Shown: positions 34,093 to 45,129 of the stretch, piece by piece | Numbering within the stretch: the stretch's first letter is position 1 | How the letters are laid out: the number at the start of each line of letters is the position of its first letter | From: Mytilus californianus | Lineage: Eukaryota; Mollusca; Bivalvia; Mytilida; Mytilidae | Reading direction: 5' to 3' | DNA: 64,000 bases | Assembly: GCF_021869535.1 (NCBI RefSeq) | Contig: NW_026262701.1 | Coordinates: 1,131,501 to 1,195,500 of the forward strand | Program-made: the position numbers and the translations under genes | The notes under the pieces: model-generated | Told to the model about the DNA's origin: nothing | What the model saw: only the letters and a program-made list of their open reading frames with translations | The model's database searches: none

Positions 34093-34860
34093 CATATTAT
34101 TTGTGAAGTTGATAGGGAATATTTATCAACAAGGTCTTGGTATCATCCAATGAACATTTTTAGAAAAAGGACGAGACGTTCTTTGACATAACCCTGGTTC
34201 ATCAACTTTCTGCTCAGACACTGGTGACGTTCTACAAAGTCTGAGTAGCAGCTGCAAGCTCTTGAATACCGAATGAATCGGGAAATGTATATTCCATATG
34301 CAGGTGGAGGTGGTATATTGCTGCTAATGTGGAAAAAATCTATACTTTAAAAATTAAAATCGTCTCGTTTGTCATAGATTCTGGTACTGAGATGACCGTT
34401 TTTGCCAAATTCTAGGTATAAGTCTAAAAATGAAGCGGAGGAAGCCGTGTCTGTTGTTTCTTTAATTTCTAGTTCTGGAGGATATATTAATCATGTTAAT
34501 GGAACCCAATCAGAAAAGTTTGAATTGTTAATGGAAAGAACATCATCAATATATCTGAATGTGAAATTAAATGATCTGATTTCTTTGGTCTTTTTGTTTT
34601 TGACAAGTGTCTGAAGTAACTCCGCCTCATTTGCAAATAAGAAGAGGTAGGCAAGAAGAGGCACACAGTTCGTTCCCATAGAAATCACGACAATGTGTTG
34701 AAAAAACTCTACCTCAAAATTCAACAAATATGTTGTCATTGAAACTCCAGCATACTGATCACTTGTTACTCGGTGTAGCATGTTTTACCTTTCTGTTCAC
34801 TTTTAACGAAATACGCCGTACGGTATCCTTAAGCAATAAATTTATAGCGTATGCTATCAT

Positions 34861-35215
34861 TTTTATATTGAAAAGCATTGTGAATGATTTCTTTTAGACG
34901 AAAGATACTTTTTGTTTTTGCTTTGTATCTTGAGAAAAGTCCATGCCAACTAGCTGCCTATACATTTCTTATTCGTTTTGTTATGAAATATGATTTTTAC
35001 GCATGAATGATAATACAATACATTTGTAAAAACGTATTTAAATGACCCAAATAAACTAAATGTGGTTTAATATTGAGCATGCCTTGTGTAATGTCAATGA
35101 TCAAAAGTAAAAGTTAGGACAAAAAATGACATAATATTGAGATGGATACCAACGATATGTTTTTTATATATATTTTGTCTGTAAAATAAGTGGTTGCTTT
35201 TAACTGTGCTCTCAT
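34861..35215. other. Gap without a gene
   Basis: Nothing recognised. Confidence 0.4.
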
Positions 35216-35889
35216 GATAATATCATATGATTGTACTGTATATTAGATGATATCTCTCACGATAATATCATATGATTGTACTGTATAATAGATGATATCT
35301 CTCATGATAATATCATACGATTGTACTTCTGTATAGTAGATGATATCTCTCATGATAATATCATATGATTGTATTGTATATAAGTTGATATCTCTCATGA
35401 TAATATCATATGATTGTACTGTATATTAGATGATATATGATATGATAATATCATATGATTATACTGTATATTAGATGATATCTCTCATGATAATATCATA
35501 TGATTGTTCTGTATATTAGATGATATCTCTCATGATAATATCATATAATAGTACTGTATATTAGTTGATATCTCTAATGATAATATCATGTGATTGTACT
35601 GTATATCTAACATGATAATATCATATGATTGTACAGTATGTTAGATGATATCTCGCAAGAAAATATCATATGATTGTACTGTATATAAGTTGATATCTCT
35701 CATGATAATATCATATGATTGTACCTCTGTATATAAGATGATATATCTCATGATACTACCATATGATTGTACTGTATGTTAGATGATATCTCTCATGATA
35801 ATATCATTTGATTGTACTGTATATTAGATGATATATTTCATGATAATATCATATGATTGTACTTCTGTATATTAGATGATATATGATAT
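35216..35889. repeat. Minisatellite, about 15 units of 45 bp
   Basis: Fifteen tandem units begin GATAATATCATATGATTGTA and end GATGATATCTCTCAT. Most are 45 bases; three (3rd, 12th, 15th) carry a 3-base insertion (TACTTCTGTAT-type) and one (9th) is about 10 bases shorter. Each unit contains overlapping short palindromes (ATATCATATGATTG, GATGATATC). Because units directly abut, it is not a CRISPR array. Confidence 0.95.
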
Positions 35890-35999
35890 GCGTATCATTT
35901 AACCTGATTCATTATACTACATGTATTTGTAAACTAACTATTTGTGTTCAATTTATTTCGTTACTCACGCATATGTTGTGCTCCTTCAAAAAAGTATTT
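35890..35999. other. Short spacer after the minisatellite
   Basis: No features seen. Confidence 0.4.
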
Positions 36000-36265
36000 A
36001 CGAAAATGCCGAACTCCAAGGTAAATTCAAAAAAGGAGGGAGTCCATAAAACCTGAATAAATCAAACACTCGACTATATCAACCAACGGAACGAATGAAA
36101 AACAACTGTCATATTCCTGACTTGGTACAGGTATTTTCCGAGGAAAATGGTGGTTAAACCTGGTTTAATAACTTGCTAAACCTCCTACTTGTATGACAGT
36201 TGTGAAAAGTTCCGTTATATTCACAAAATTGAGTGATCAACCAAAACAGACATAATTGTTTTACG
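36000..36265 (-). repeat. PLE-2 tail, variant subfamily
   Basis: AATGCCGAACTCCAAGGTAA, then GTCCATAAAACCTGAATAAA (different from the usual tail), then TCATATTCCTGACTTGGTAC, TTAAACCTGGTTTAATAACT and CTTGTATGACAGTTG. The middle block matches 11705-11795, so this is a distinct subfamily. Confidence 0.65.
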
Positions 36266-36587
36266 TGACAATAATCGTGATCCAGCAGCCAAAGCTGTGT
36301 ACACATACATCACAGACATATCACAAAACTGACTTAAAAATTCAAATGTTATTTATATTGAATATTTCAAACTTGTATGTAATGTATATATTTTCAGTAG
36401 AAATTGTACAACAAATAGTGTTATTATATCGATAGTTTTATATATATGGGGAGGAGACAATTTTTCTAGCAGGTAGTCAGCTATTTCGGGTTTTTGTTTC
36501 TTATTCTTTGTTGTTAGTATATATTTAAATGAATGAACGATCAAATTATTGAATATTTTTAATTGAGTTTTAGTTTACGTAATTTTA
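36266..36587. other. Upstream flank of the Mab-21/cGAS-like relic
   Basis: A+T-rich; ends with an acceptor-like TTACGTAATTTTAG at 36575-36588. Confidence 0.4.
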
Positions 36588-38381
36588 GATCAAGAAAAAT
36601 CAGTCAACTGCTCAAAGGGCATTTCCCATCTTTTTGATACAGGAGACTGGGGAAGATAAAAGGAACAACGGCAATCGGAAGTATTGTTTATGGAATGGGC
36701 CCGTGTTGTTACTGGCAAAAGTGTGCTATCTAATTGTGGTGGATTTGCAGAAGGATCAGAAATGGGTGGTAGCGACAGAGATTTAACTGAGGTTATTCCA
36801 AATATGGTTGTTTTTGTCAATGCAAATTCTGAGATAAAAGATAGTTTAGTACCCGGTCATACAATATTTAGAATGTGTGAAGAAGGTCATCGTTCTTGCT
36901 ACGCATAATTGAGACTAGAAACCTCAGATACAGCGGAAGTGAACTTAGTGGCATCTCAAACTTGCAGTTTAAGTCAACTTCTAGAAGTTTTTCCGGATGG
37001 ATCAAAGTATATTACCAGTAAACTGGTAGTGGACAAAGTATTAGAAATAATAAGTGATATTCGTTTGAGAGATGCAATATCGGTTGATATAAATGGACCA
37101 TGTGGCGCCTACAAATTTAGAGGCGGAGATTTTGGAACAGGCTCCGAAGATAACGTGTACGCTATAAGAGGAAGTTCCTGGCCTCCAACTGCAATTGAAT
37201 GGTTACAAAGGTCCAGACGTTTTGATTGACCCTCGAATGACGTTATACATCAAATAGCTGAATTGGGGTGTCTTTTTGTGCCTTTGGGGGATATATATTC
37301 CGATAATCAACACAGAGAATGGAAAATGTCATTTGTTCTTGCAGAGAGACTTTTGATTTGGAACCTTAATGAAACACAGTCTTACTGCTACCTTATTCTT
37401 AAACTATTTTTGCGGATGAACAAAGATTTAACAAACACTATTTTAGATAGTTTCATGATGAAAACAGTGTTGTTCTGGGTGGCTGAGGAAACCGAGAAGT
37501 CATCCTGGAAAGCTGAGAATCGTATATTATCCTTAAAGGCATGTATGAAAAAACTGCTGTACTTTCTACAGAAGAAAGAATTATCGCATTATTTCGTAAA
37601 AAACAACATTCTTCTTCACGGAAAGACATGTGTTGGGGATACAATTTACGCGATCGAAGTAAAAATCGATTCAATTTTAGTTGATTTGCCTGCATACTTA
37701 CATAAACTAGTTGGTATTATATGTAATGGCTCTTATTGCATTATTTGCATTTATCTGAAATGTGTAATATAGACGTGTTGGATAGATGGTTGACCAGATA
37801 TAGTCGTCATTTGCCAGTATATGCAAACACACTACATCTTTTTGAACTAGACATGTCGTTTTTCAGTATAGCAGATCTAGATGTTATCCAGGAAAACTTC
37901 GAAAACATTCCTCAAACCATTTTAAAAGAGCATGTACAGCTAGCATTCCAAATTATCTACAGTCAACTTGGGTTGGATTGTATAAGCATTATTTGACAAA
38001 TGAAACGGTTAAGGATGGTAATGCGGAAGTTGACTTGTTAATAGAAGTGGAACGGCTTCTTCGTTTTAGCCTAGAGAAAGATGCCATGACGGGTAAGCTT
38101 CAGCTGGTGACATTTTTGATTAAATGTGGAAGATATAGTGATGCAGAAAATATAAACTCAATTTTCGAAGAAAATTAGTACTCTATGAAGGAATACCATT
38201 GAAAGGAGGACTTTTCAAATTTGCTAGACTGGGTGATCAAAGACCATATATCAAGATAGCTACAGATCTTTATTTTTATATTCGGAATTGGGAATATCTC
38301 CCTGATGCGTTGACCCACGAATGCCTGTGTCACTTGGGAAGTAAGTCAGAAGAGTTCATCGGACATTTTGGTCGCTGTTAG
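36588..38381 (+). pseudogene. Mab-21/cGAS-like nucleotidyltransferase gene, broken
   Basis: Intact relatives sense nucleic acids and make cyclic dinucleotides, or are Mab-21 proteins. One frame (0) runs DTGDWGR*KEQRQSEVLFME, then NCGGFAEGSEMGGSDRDL (about 36732-36785), the nucleotidyltransferase signature: GG-type P-loop and D-x-D at 36774-36782. EDNVYAIRGSSWPPTAIEWL (about 37146-37205) holds the likely third acidic residue. The helical half follows: GCLFVPLGD, EWKMSFVLAERLL, SFMMKTVLFWVAEE, and HYFVKNNILL at about 37587-37616. In-frame stops: TAA 36657-36659, TAA 36906-36908 and TGA 37227-37229 (an expected Trp in RRFDWPSND). After about 37710 the frame shifts at least three times: 37736-37996, 37978-38178, and a last part ending at 38381. 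It looks like a single-exon copy of a mollusc-expanded family. Product not functional as it stands. Confidence 0.8.
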
Positions 38382-39039
38382 TCCAATGGTATACATGTAT
38401 TTCTTGTCCGTTTTAATCTATGTACATTTCAGTCGTTCTGATGTTTTGAACGTAATTGCGAATTTAGCAACTCGTGTTGAAGGTATACTCTGCGTGTTTG
38501 AAGTCTGTGTTGACTAAGGTGCAATTCTTTCTCCAAATTTTTCAATTTTTATTAAGCTATTTATAATGCACTCCTTTATAGAAGGATCTGGAAAAAAATA
38601 AAATTAAATTAAAAAATTGGAAAACTTTGGTCTTAAGTACTTGCAAATTAGTTTAAGAAGTTGAAGGAACCAAGAACTTACTGTTAATTGGCATTTACAC
38701 AATCATATTTTATGTGTCAATTAAAAGAATTGATTTCTACTGATTACAGAAAAATACATTTGATATATATTTTTCCAACAATTATGAGGGAATGTTTTAA
38801 TTATTGAAGCAACCAGTAATTTCCAATTGAATTACAAATCAAAATTAAGGGGGCATAATGGATGTTGAATAGCATATACCCTGTTGTAGAGCAAGATCTA
38901 AAGTCTTCATTTTTTTTGGATAAAATACAACTTTAATTGGTAAAATATAAGATATGAAAACAAACTAACTGGATCAATCACATTAAACACCCTGTAGTAC
39001 CTTTTGACTAACAAATGAAAGAAAAAATTGGGAATGATG
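38382..39039. other. Downstream flank, no gene
   Basis: Nothing recognised. Confidence 0.4.
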
Positions 39040-39450
39040 ATGCCCCCGCTTGCATATCATATAAAGTTATAAAGGGACATAACTGAAGAACGGTAACAGT
39101 AATGCTACCCAAATTTGTACTTGATCTGAGTTTTGTGGTAATAAGTATTGTTTATAAGTCTCATAACATTTGGTTGAGGCTAACTTAAGTTAGAGAACAG
39201 AAACGAAAAATTCAGCAATTTTTCCATTTGTAAACAGACATAACTCTAGAACGGTAAAAGTGACACCACAAAAATGGAAACTTGATCTGTATTTTGTGGT
39301 AATAAGCATTGTGTATAAGTTTTATATTTTTTGGTTGAGGCAAACTCAAGTTAGAGAACGGAAACCAACTTTAGGACGTACGTCCGTACGTACGGACGTA
39401 CAGACGGACAAGGGTGAAACTTAATGCCCCCTCCGTTACGGCGGGGGCAT
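39040..39450. mobile_element. MITE-like element with GC-rich ends and a 24-bp palindrome
   Basis: It starts ATGCCCCCGC (39040-39049) and ends with the exact reverse complement GCGGGGGCAT (39441-39450). The right end by itself (39424-39450) is almost palindromic. Inside, a ~160-base unit is repeated imperfectly: GTGGTAATAAGTATTG at about 39137 and GTGGTAATAAGCATTG at about 39296, each followed by GGTTGAGGC. A perfect 24-base palindrome of GTAC and GGAC words lies at 39378-39401. No coding frame. Confidence 0.75.
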
Positions 39451-39774
39451 AAAAATACAACATCCCTGGTATATATTCAATATCCCGTTTGCATGGTTAC
39501 ATTATTACCTGTAGTTGGGGAAAGTATCATAGCAGCAATTTCAATGGAGCACTTGACTTCATACTTCTGTCCTTTTTTTGTTGTTATAACCAGTGATTTC
39601 TGGACATCTGAATTACAAGTACCAATAAAATTATAAAACCAACTATTTAGAACATAACATGTTATTATTATTTACTTAATTGTGGTTTAAAGGTATAAAT
39701 ATACGTCAGTGGTTGTCATGTTCCTTTATTTCATATATTTTTTTCGTTTATAATTTGGTATATGAATTTTGCCA
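39451..39774. other. Gap without a gene
   Basis: Short frames only. Confidence 0.4.
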
Positions 39775-39935
39775 TTGGTTTTCACCCTTGAATTGGTTTG
39801 TGCTTTTATAGCTTGCTATTTGGTATGGGGTTTTGCTCTGTGTTAAAGGCCTTATGGTAATCTTATAGTTGCTTACATCAACTACAATTGTTATAGGTGA
39901 AAGTTGTCTCATTGGCAATCATATCACAGCATGTT
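39775..39935 (+). repeat. Divergent R3 copy
   Basis: CTTTTATAGCTTGCTATTTG, GTTTTGCTCTGTGTTAAAGG and AGTTGTCTCATTGGCAATCA keep R3 order. Confidence 0.55.
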
Positions 39936-40059
39936 AATTTCATTATGTCAAGACAATAAAAAAACTAAGAATATTGGAATTAAATTCAAACCCTTATATC
40001 CTAATGATATAAAAAGGACCTATGAATAAACAGATTCACAAACAGGATGTACCATACAT

Positions 40060-40125
40060 GTTTTTACTCTTTTGTCGGGTTGTTGTCTCTTTGACACATT
40101 CCCCATTTCCATTCTCTATTTTATC
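40060..40125 (+). repeat. Dispersed repeat, copy 1 of 2
   Basis: TCGGGTTGTTGTCTCTTTGA and CACATTCCCCATTTCCATTC are repeated with few changes at 40520-40585. This explains the 66-codon frame at 40022-40222, which I do not consider a gene. Confidence 0.65.
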
Positions 40126-40519
40126 TACATCCAAGCTTGCAATAATATTGCTGGAGCTCACAAATAAGAACAACAATAAGGGTGCAGATCCAATGATCTT
40201 AGTTTTATACGTGCATTATTGATAGATGATGTTCGGTCATTTTTATGCATGTTTTCGAAAAAGGTATATGCATAATGAGTTCAATATGTTTTACCAAATT
40301 TATAATTTTACCAAATATTTAATGAAATGTTTACTAACCTTTCTGCTATTTTTACAAAGTTGTAGAAGCGCAATAATTACAAATACTCTCCTTTGTTTCC
40401 TGTGTTCGCAAAGGCTCCAATTCAGTCTGTAAGCAGTGGGCATGAAATGCCAGATTACAAAATTCACACCTCAAAATAATCCTGAAAAATTAATGCATCA
40501 AACATTTACTTTATCTGTT

Positions 40520-40585
40520 TTAAGCTCTTTGGTCGGGTTGTTGTTTCTTTGACACGTTCCCCATTTCCATTCTCAATTTTACTTT
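40520..40585 (+). repeat. Dispersed repeat, copy 2 of 2
   Basis: GGTCGGGTTGTTGTTTCTTT and GACACGTTCCCCATTTCCAT match 40068-40115. Confidence 0.65.
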
Positions 40586-41789
40586 ATTTCATTTTATTCT
40601 GCATGATATGTAAAATTGTACAGCCATTTGAAAATGAGTATCGAAGATAATACTAGCATGGCTAGGTTTGGATGTATGTGTCCACTAGAACATATTAACA
40701 ATAAAAACATTAGGTAGGTCCAACAAAACTATTAGTGAGGACCAGTAGATTTTCATTAAGGATCACCATGGGAAAAAATTTAAGAACTACTTTATTTTTT
40801 TGTTAAGACATTTTCATTCTGAAATAATTTCAGTTAAAAGTGATAGCAAAATATTTCATGAATGATACATGTAGATTGCAGTGTTACTCTGTCATCATCA
40901 TACTTTTTTTTATTGATGTGCAAAGCGATATACCTGTATTCATCATCAATATAGAAACTTTGTTTCTTTCTTTTTGTGACTCTAGACTTGGCATGTATTC
41001 GAAAGATGCAATGGAAGTTAACTTTTTATCAGTTTAATGCAACATTATAGTATTTATACATATAGGTGGTCATAGGTCTAATTTTTGTCCATAAATATAT
41101 GACGGATATATATTTTTTATGTTTTAGATGGCTTAGGTGTTCGCTCCTACCAAACAAATTATTTCATGAGGATTATCTTGATTGTGAATTTGTGTGGATT
41201 AATAGTTTCTTCCGAAACATTTATGACACATGTAAAATAGATACAATCACCACAGTTCATGTGTGAATCACATTTTTCATAGTATCAAAATAACCCACAA
41301 TTGAAGAAAATAGCAAAGGGTCGTGTTTCAGGTAATTTAGAATAATTTTGTGGATATAAATAACTTTTTCAGTTTTTAACAAATGTCCTCACCACAATTG
41401 TCAGCCATTTTATAAAATGGCGAAACCCGGGAAATGGGTGGGTCGAACTTTAGTTCGGTGATGACGTCATTATGGCCGGACCAAAGTCAATTCTGGCGAA
41501 CTACGGATTGACTATATTAACTATAGATAGCGCCCGAAGTAGGCGACTGTGAACTGAGATTAACATAGAAACATACCAACTTAACAAGAAAATAAAATTC
41601 CTAAGCAAAGACAGAAAATGTACTCCAATGGAATATATATGCCATTTTTATCTGAAACAAAATAAGGAGTTTTGCACGAAATCAAAGTATAAAAAATGCA
41701 GTTATAAATGAGAATGATATACACATTGAAGTATAAGAACTTGTACAGAAAGAATTTTTTCAGTGGAAGTTGTTTAAAATTCACGCAGT
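40586..41789. other. Stretch without a gene
   Basis: Mostly A+T-rich. The piece 41400-41540 is richer in G+C, with a TGACGTCA site at about 41461-41468, CGAACTTTAGTTCG (a palindrome) and CTATATTAACTATAGATAG. It could be a fragment of a regulatory or repeat sequence, but I cannot assign it. Confidence 0.4.
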
Positions 41790-42075
41790 ATACCTTAATA
41801 AACTTTGAATGCACGGAAATGTCTTGCCTGCAAAATGTATTACGGATCGTGTACTATGTTCAAAGTCAATTAGATTAAGGTCGAAAAATAAACTGACAAC
41901 ACCTTGGAAAAAAAACGAATAAGACCAAAAGATAATCAACAATATATAAAACACAACATTGAAAAATATAGACGACTGAGCAACATGAACCCCTTCAATA
42001 ACCGGGGATGCTCTCAGTTGCCCAGGAAGGGTAAGCTGAATGCTGCTCCACATGTGGCAACCGTCGTGTTGCTCA
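41790..42075 (-). repeat. PLE-1 tail, reverse strand, decayed
   Basis: AACTGACAACACCTTGGAAA, GACGACTGAGCAACATGAAC, GCTCCACATGTGGCAACCGT and CGTGTTGCTCAT are the reversed PLE-1 tail. Older than the copies at 26478 and 57857. Confidence 0.7.
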
Positions 42076-42644
42076 TTTGAGTAAAAACCAGTTGATAAGG
42101 TGTCATTGTGTTACTAAAATCAAAATAAATCCAGCAAAAATAGTCAAAACAAATGACCATATATTATGATCAACTTAACATGATTGTGAACACTCCTACC
42201 AAGTATGAGTTATCTGTCAAATGATCGCAGAGTCGTTCACAAAGTTTACATGTTACAATACCCTAAAAATGTTCAAAGTTTCATACCTTTCGTAATTAAA
42301 GTGACCGAGATCACTGGTGGAAAAATTGTGTTAATTATATCAAATCACATTTAAGTATTCAATTGGTGAATGGTTGGAGAACAATAAAAAAAAACTTTAA
42401 TTAGAACTTTTGCAGGTAGTAGTATTGATGCAGTTATTTAGAAAGAAATCCATTTTTTTCAGTCCATAAAATTAGGTCAATGTGTATCAATCTCAATGGG
42501 TCACTTAATTAACATAGCAATTTATTTTAGAATTTATGTGTTTATTATATTCACGATTTTAAGTTTTTTAAGTGTTCGTTCGTCTAAATAGAAAAAATTA
42601 CAAAATATAAGGATAATCTAAAAAAGTTTTCAACGGACCAATTT
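42076..42644. other. Gap without a gene
   Basis: Nothing recognised. Confidence 0.4.
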
Positions 42645-42870
42645 AATGAAGCAAAAAATGCTCTTGAAAAGCAACTGCTTGATAAGTAAAAAGTGTGCAA
42701 ATACATTTAACTTTAATATTCTTAGAATGATTTTATTGAATTTTCTAACGAGTAACATCAACAGAAATGTCCATTTTGATCTCTGTGTCTTTCACAATAC
42801 AACTGATGCTGCAAATTCAATTGTGACGTCTCACAAATGCATTCCATGTTTTTTTTTTAATTAGAACAGG
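42645..42870 (+). repeat. Dispersed repeat, partner of 5025-5210
   Basis: AGAATGATTTTATTGAATTT, GTCCATTTTGATCTCTGTG and TTCAATTGTGACGTCTCACA follow the order of 5060-5180. Confidence 0.5.
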
Positions 42871-42944
42871 TCTTTAGCATAATATTAAAATTTTAACCAT
42901 GAAATGATTGAGATCATCTTTGTAAATGAAAAAGTATTCATACC

Positions 42945-43125
42945 CTTGCACCTGAGTTCACTTCTGTGTTTTTGTTGGGATTGATGTTGCACAATCTTTA
43001 GTTTTCCATGTAGTGTTTTGGGGATTTGTTGTCTATTCGACGTTTTTAGTTTTTTGCCATGGTGTTGTCAGTTTTTCTTCTACTTATGAGTTTTGAATGT
43101 CCCTTTTGTAAATTCCGCTTTTTTA
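42945..43125 (+). repeat. PLE-1 tail, decayed
   Basis: GCACCTGAGTTCACTTCTGT, CACAATCTTTAGTTTTCCAT, TTTGCCATGGTGTTGTCAGT and TTATGAGTTTTGAATGTCCC. Confidence 0.6.
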
Positions 43126-44269
43126 TCAAGAGATAAGAGACAATATCAGACAGTTAAATAATTATCTGCAAATTTTGTTGGCTATAAAATAAAACAATTC
43201 ATATTTGTATCTTTCTTTTATCCTGACGTTCATAGATTATTTATAAACACAAACATTTAGTGGCACTGATTTACTGGTGAGGTTTCCAGTGTTTCTCACA
43301 ATAACTCAATGTAACATCATATCAATGGTTTACACTTCGAAGGACACTTAATTAATAGCCAATAACAAAACAACTATAACAAAGTCAGCGTGTCCTTCAG
43401 AAATGTAATGTTAATCTGTCAATGTCAATCAGATCATCTGTTTACTGTAAAGACAAAAGGGAAGTAATTCAATATAATTGCACCTATCAAAAACAATGAA
43501 CAAAATCAGTCGTAATACTGCTTTGACTGAAACTATATGGTATATATATTTGATTGCAAAAACCAGACTATAAAAACATCTATTTAAGGAATATATGTAC
43601 TGTGTTGGATGTGATTTTGAATAGAAATGAAAATAAGGTGCTTTAAGCGTTGCGGACTTAAAATTCAATTCATAGATTCATCTGCTACTGTTAAATCTTT
43701 ATAGTTGTGAGATTATAAACTGCAATATTTGACACAAATTATAAAAATTTAGTAACACTTGTAAGATTGGTCAAGTCATAATGATACCTATACGATATAT
43801 TACAATTGATTTGGTTAATTAAAAGCTGCTTTTAAAAATTGCTATTTCTGATTTATTTTATTTTTTTTTGTGACGGGTTAAGAAGCATACATAGCATTTG
43901 TCTATACTTACCCAATATTTTAGACATTAAATCCCACCATATTGTGTGGTTAATATGTTCTTACATAAACAATTGTAGATATAGTATTTAAATAGCAATA
44001 CACTATTATTTAATATTGTACTGTTAACAAAATTTTCAGAAACACAACAAAAAGACTTCTTTTGCAAAAGAAAGCAAGAAATGTCATAACTTCTCCAATT
44101 TATCATGAATAGCCAGAAATGTTGTAAAACATTTATCCCAAAATGGAAATTTTGTTAAATCAAATTTCTGGTTATGATAAAAGGCATGGAGTTTTATAAT
44201 TTATAAAAAGATAAGGGTTTCGGTTCTTTTCTTAACTTTATCTTCCATTTTTAATATTGCTCAAAAAAA
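43126..44269. other. Stretch without a gene
   Basis: A+T-rich, no gene or repeat recognised. Confidence 0.4.
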
Positions 44270-44640
44270 TGCAACAGTAGTATACCGCTGTTCAATAGTC
44301 ATAAATCGATTAAGCGAAAACAATTCCGGGTCACAAACCAAAACCGAGGGAAACACATCAACCATAAGAGTAAAACAACGGAACAGCAGAAACACTGAAC
44401 TGCTACAAAAACAAACGCGAACATACATAGAAACGGACTATTTGATAACAACTGCTATATTCCTGACTTGGTACAGGACATTTTAAGGAAAAATGGTGGG
44501 TTGAACCTGGTTTTATGGCTAGCCAAACTTCCCGCTTATATGGCAATGTTAAAAATACCTCTAAAATGACAACATTACGTGACAGGAACACAGTACAAAT
44601 AAACGAAAAAAACAATCATGACAGAGAAATACATAAATAA
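44270..44640 (-). repeat. R5, longest reverse-strand copy
   Basis: AGTATACCGCTGTTCAATAG, TAAAACAACGGAACAGCAGA, ATTCCTGACTTGGTACAGGA, GAACCTGGTTTTATGGCTAG. The last two words are also a module of the PLE-2 tail, so R5 and PLE-2 share a block of about 100 bases. Confidence 0.7.
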
Positions 44641-45129
44641 ATTATATTATAGTATATTACAACATGAAACCCACAGAATAACAACGGACACCTCCCATTA
44701 ATATACGACAGTACACCAGTACACCACAATAGAATTATGAACTGTGCGTAACACGAATGTATCAACGCCACAAAACGTGACGTCACAGGTAAATTTCTAA
44801 AAATAGAATATAAAATTGAGATATAGTTTGTAATGGTGTTATTTTATTTATTTTCTAACCATTACAAAAATATTAATATAGAATTGTGTTAGTAATGATG
44901 AAATTATTTGTATTTTCTTACCATGTAGGTTATTCTTCTAAATCAAAACTATGTAAAAACAAATAAATCCTTTGCATATAGTTGCTTTAAACTAAAAATC
45001 ATATAAATGAACTAGCTAATTAATTATCTTAACTTTTACATACATATAGAAAATGAAAATAGAATTTAAACCACAAACGATAAGACATAACAAAATATCT
45101 AACCAGACTTACAAAAGACACATCATAAC
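44641..45129. other. Gap without a gene
   Basis: Nothing recognised. Confidence 0.4.

Larger units (their letters stand above)
33300..34860 (-). mobile_element. PLE-2 copy 5 (tail plus RT C-terminal half) with two nested repeats
   Basis: The tail runs 33300-33767, is interrupted by an R4 fragment (33768-33832), and resumes as ATTTCCAAAAATGGACTAAA. A reversed R3 variant lies at about 33952-34092. From about 34095 to 34800 the minus strand carries decayed RT: ISMGTNCVPLLAYLFLF, FTFRYIDDVLSINNSNFSDW (frame 34781-34491) and shifted downstream parts. The YIDD box and PMGT-like motif are present but the frame is broken. The left end of PLE-2 homology is near 34860. Confidence 0.75.

Noticed and set aside
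35216-35889. Regular repeats that could suggest a CRISPR array
   Set aside because: Units are contiguous with no unique spacers, and the DNA is eukaryotic.
40022-40222. 66-codon + strand frame
   Set aside because: Contains a dispersed repeat repeated at 40520; composition is not gene-like.
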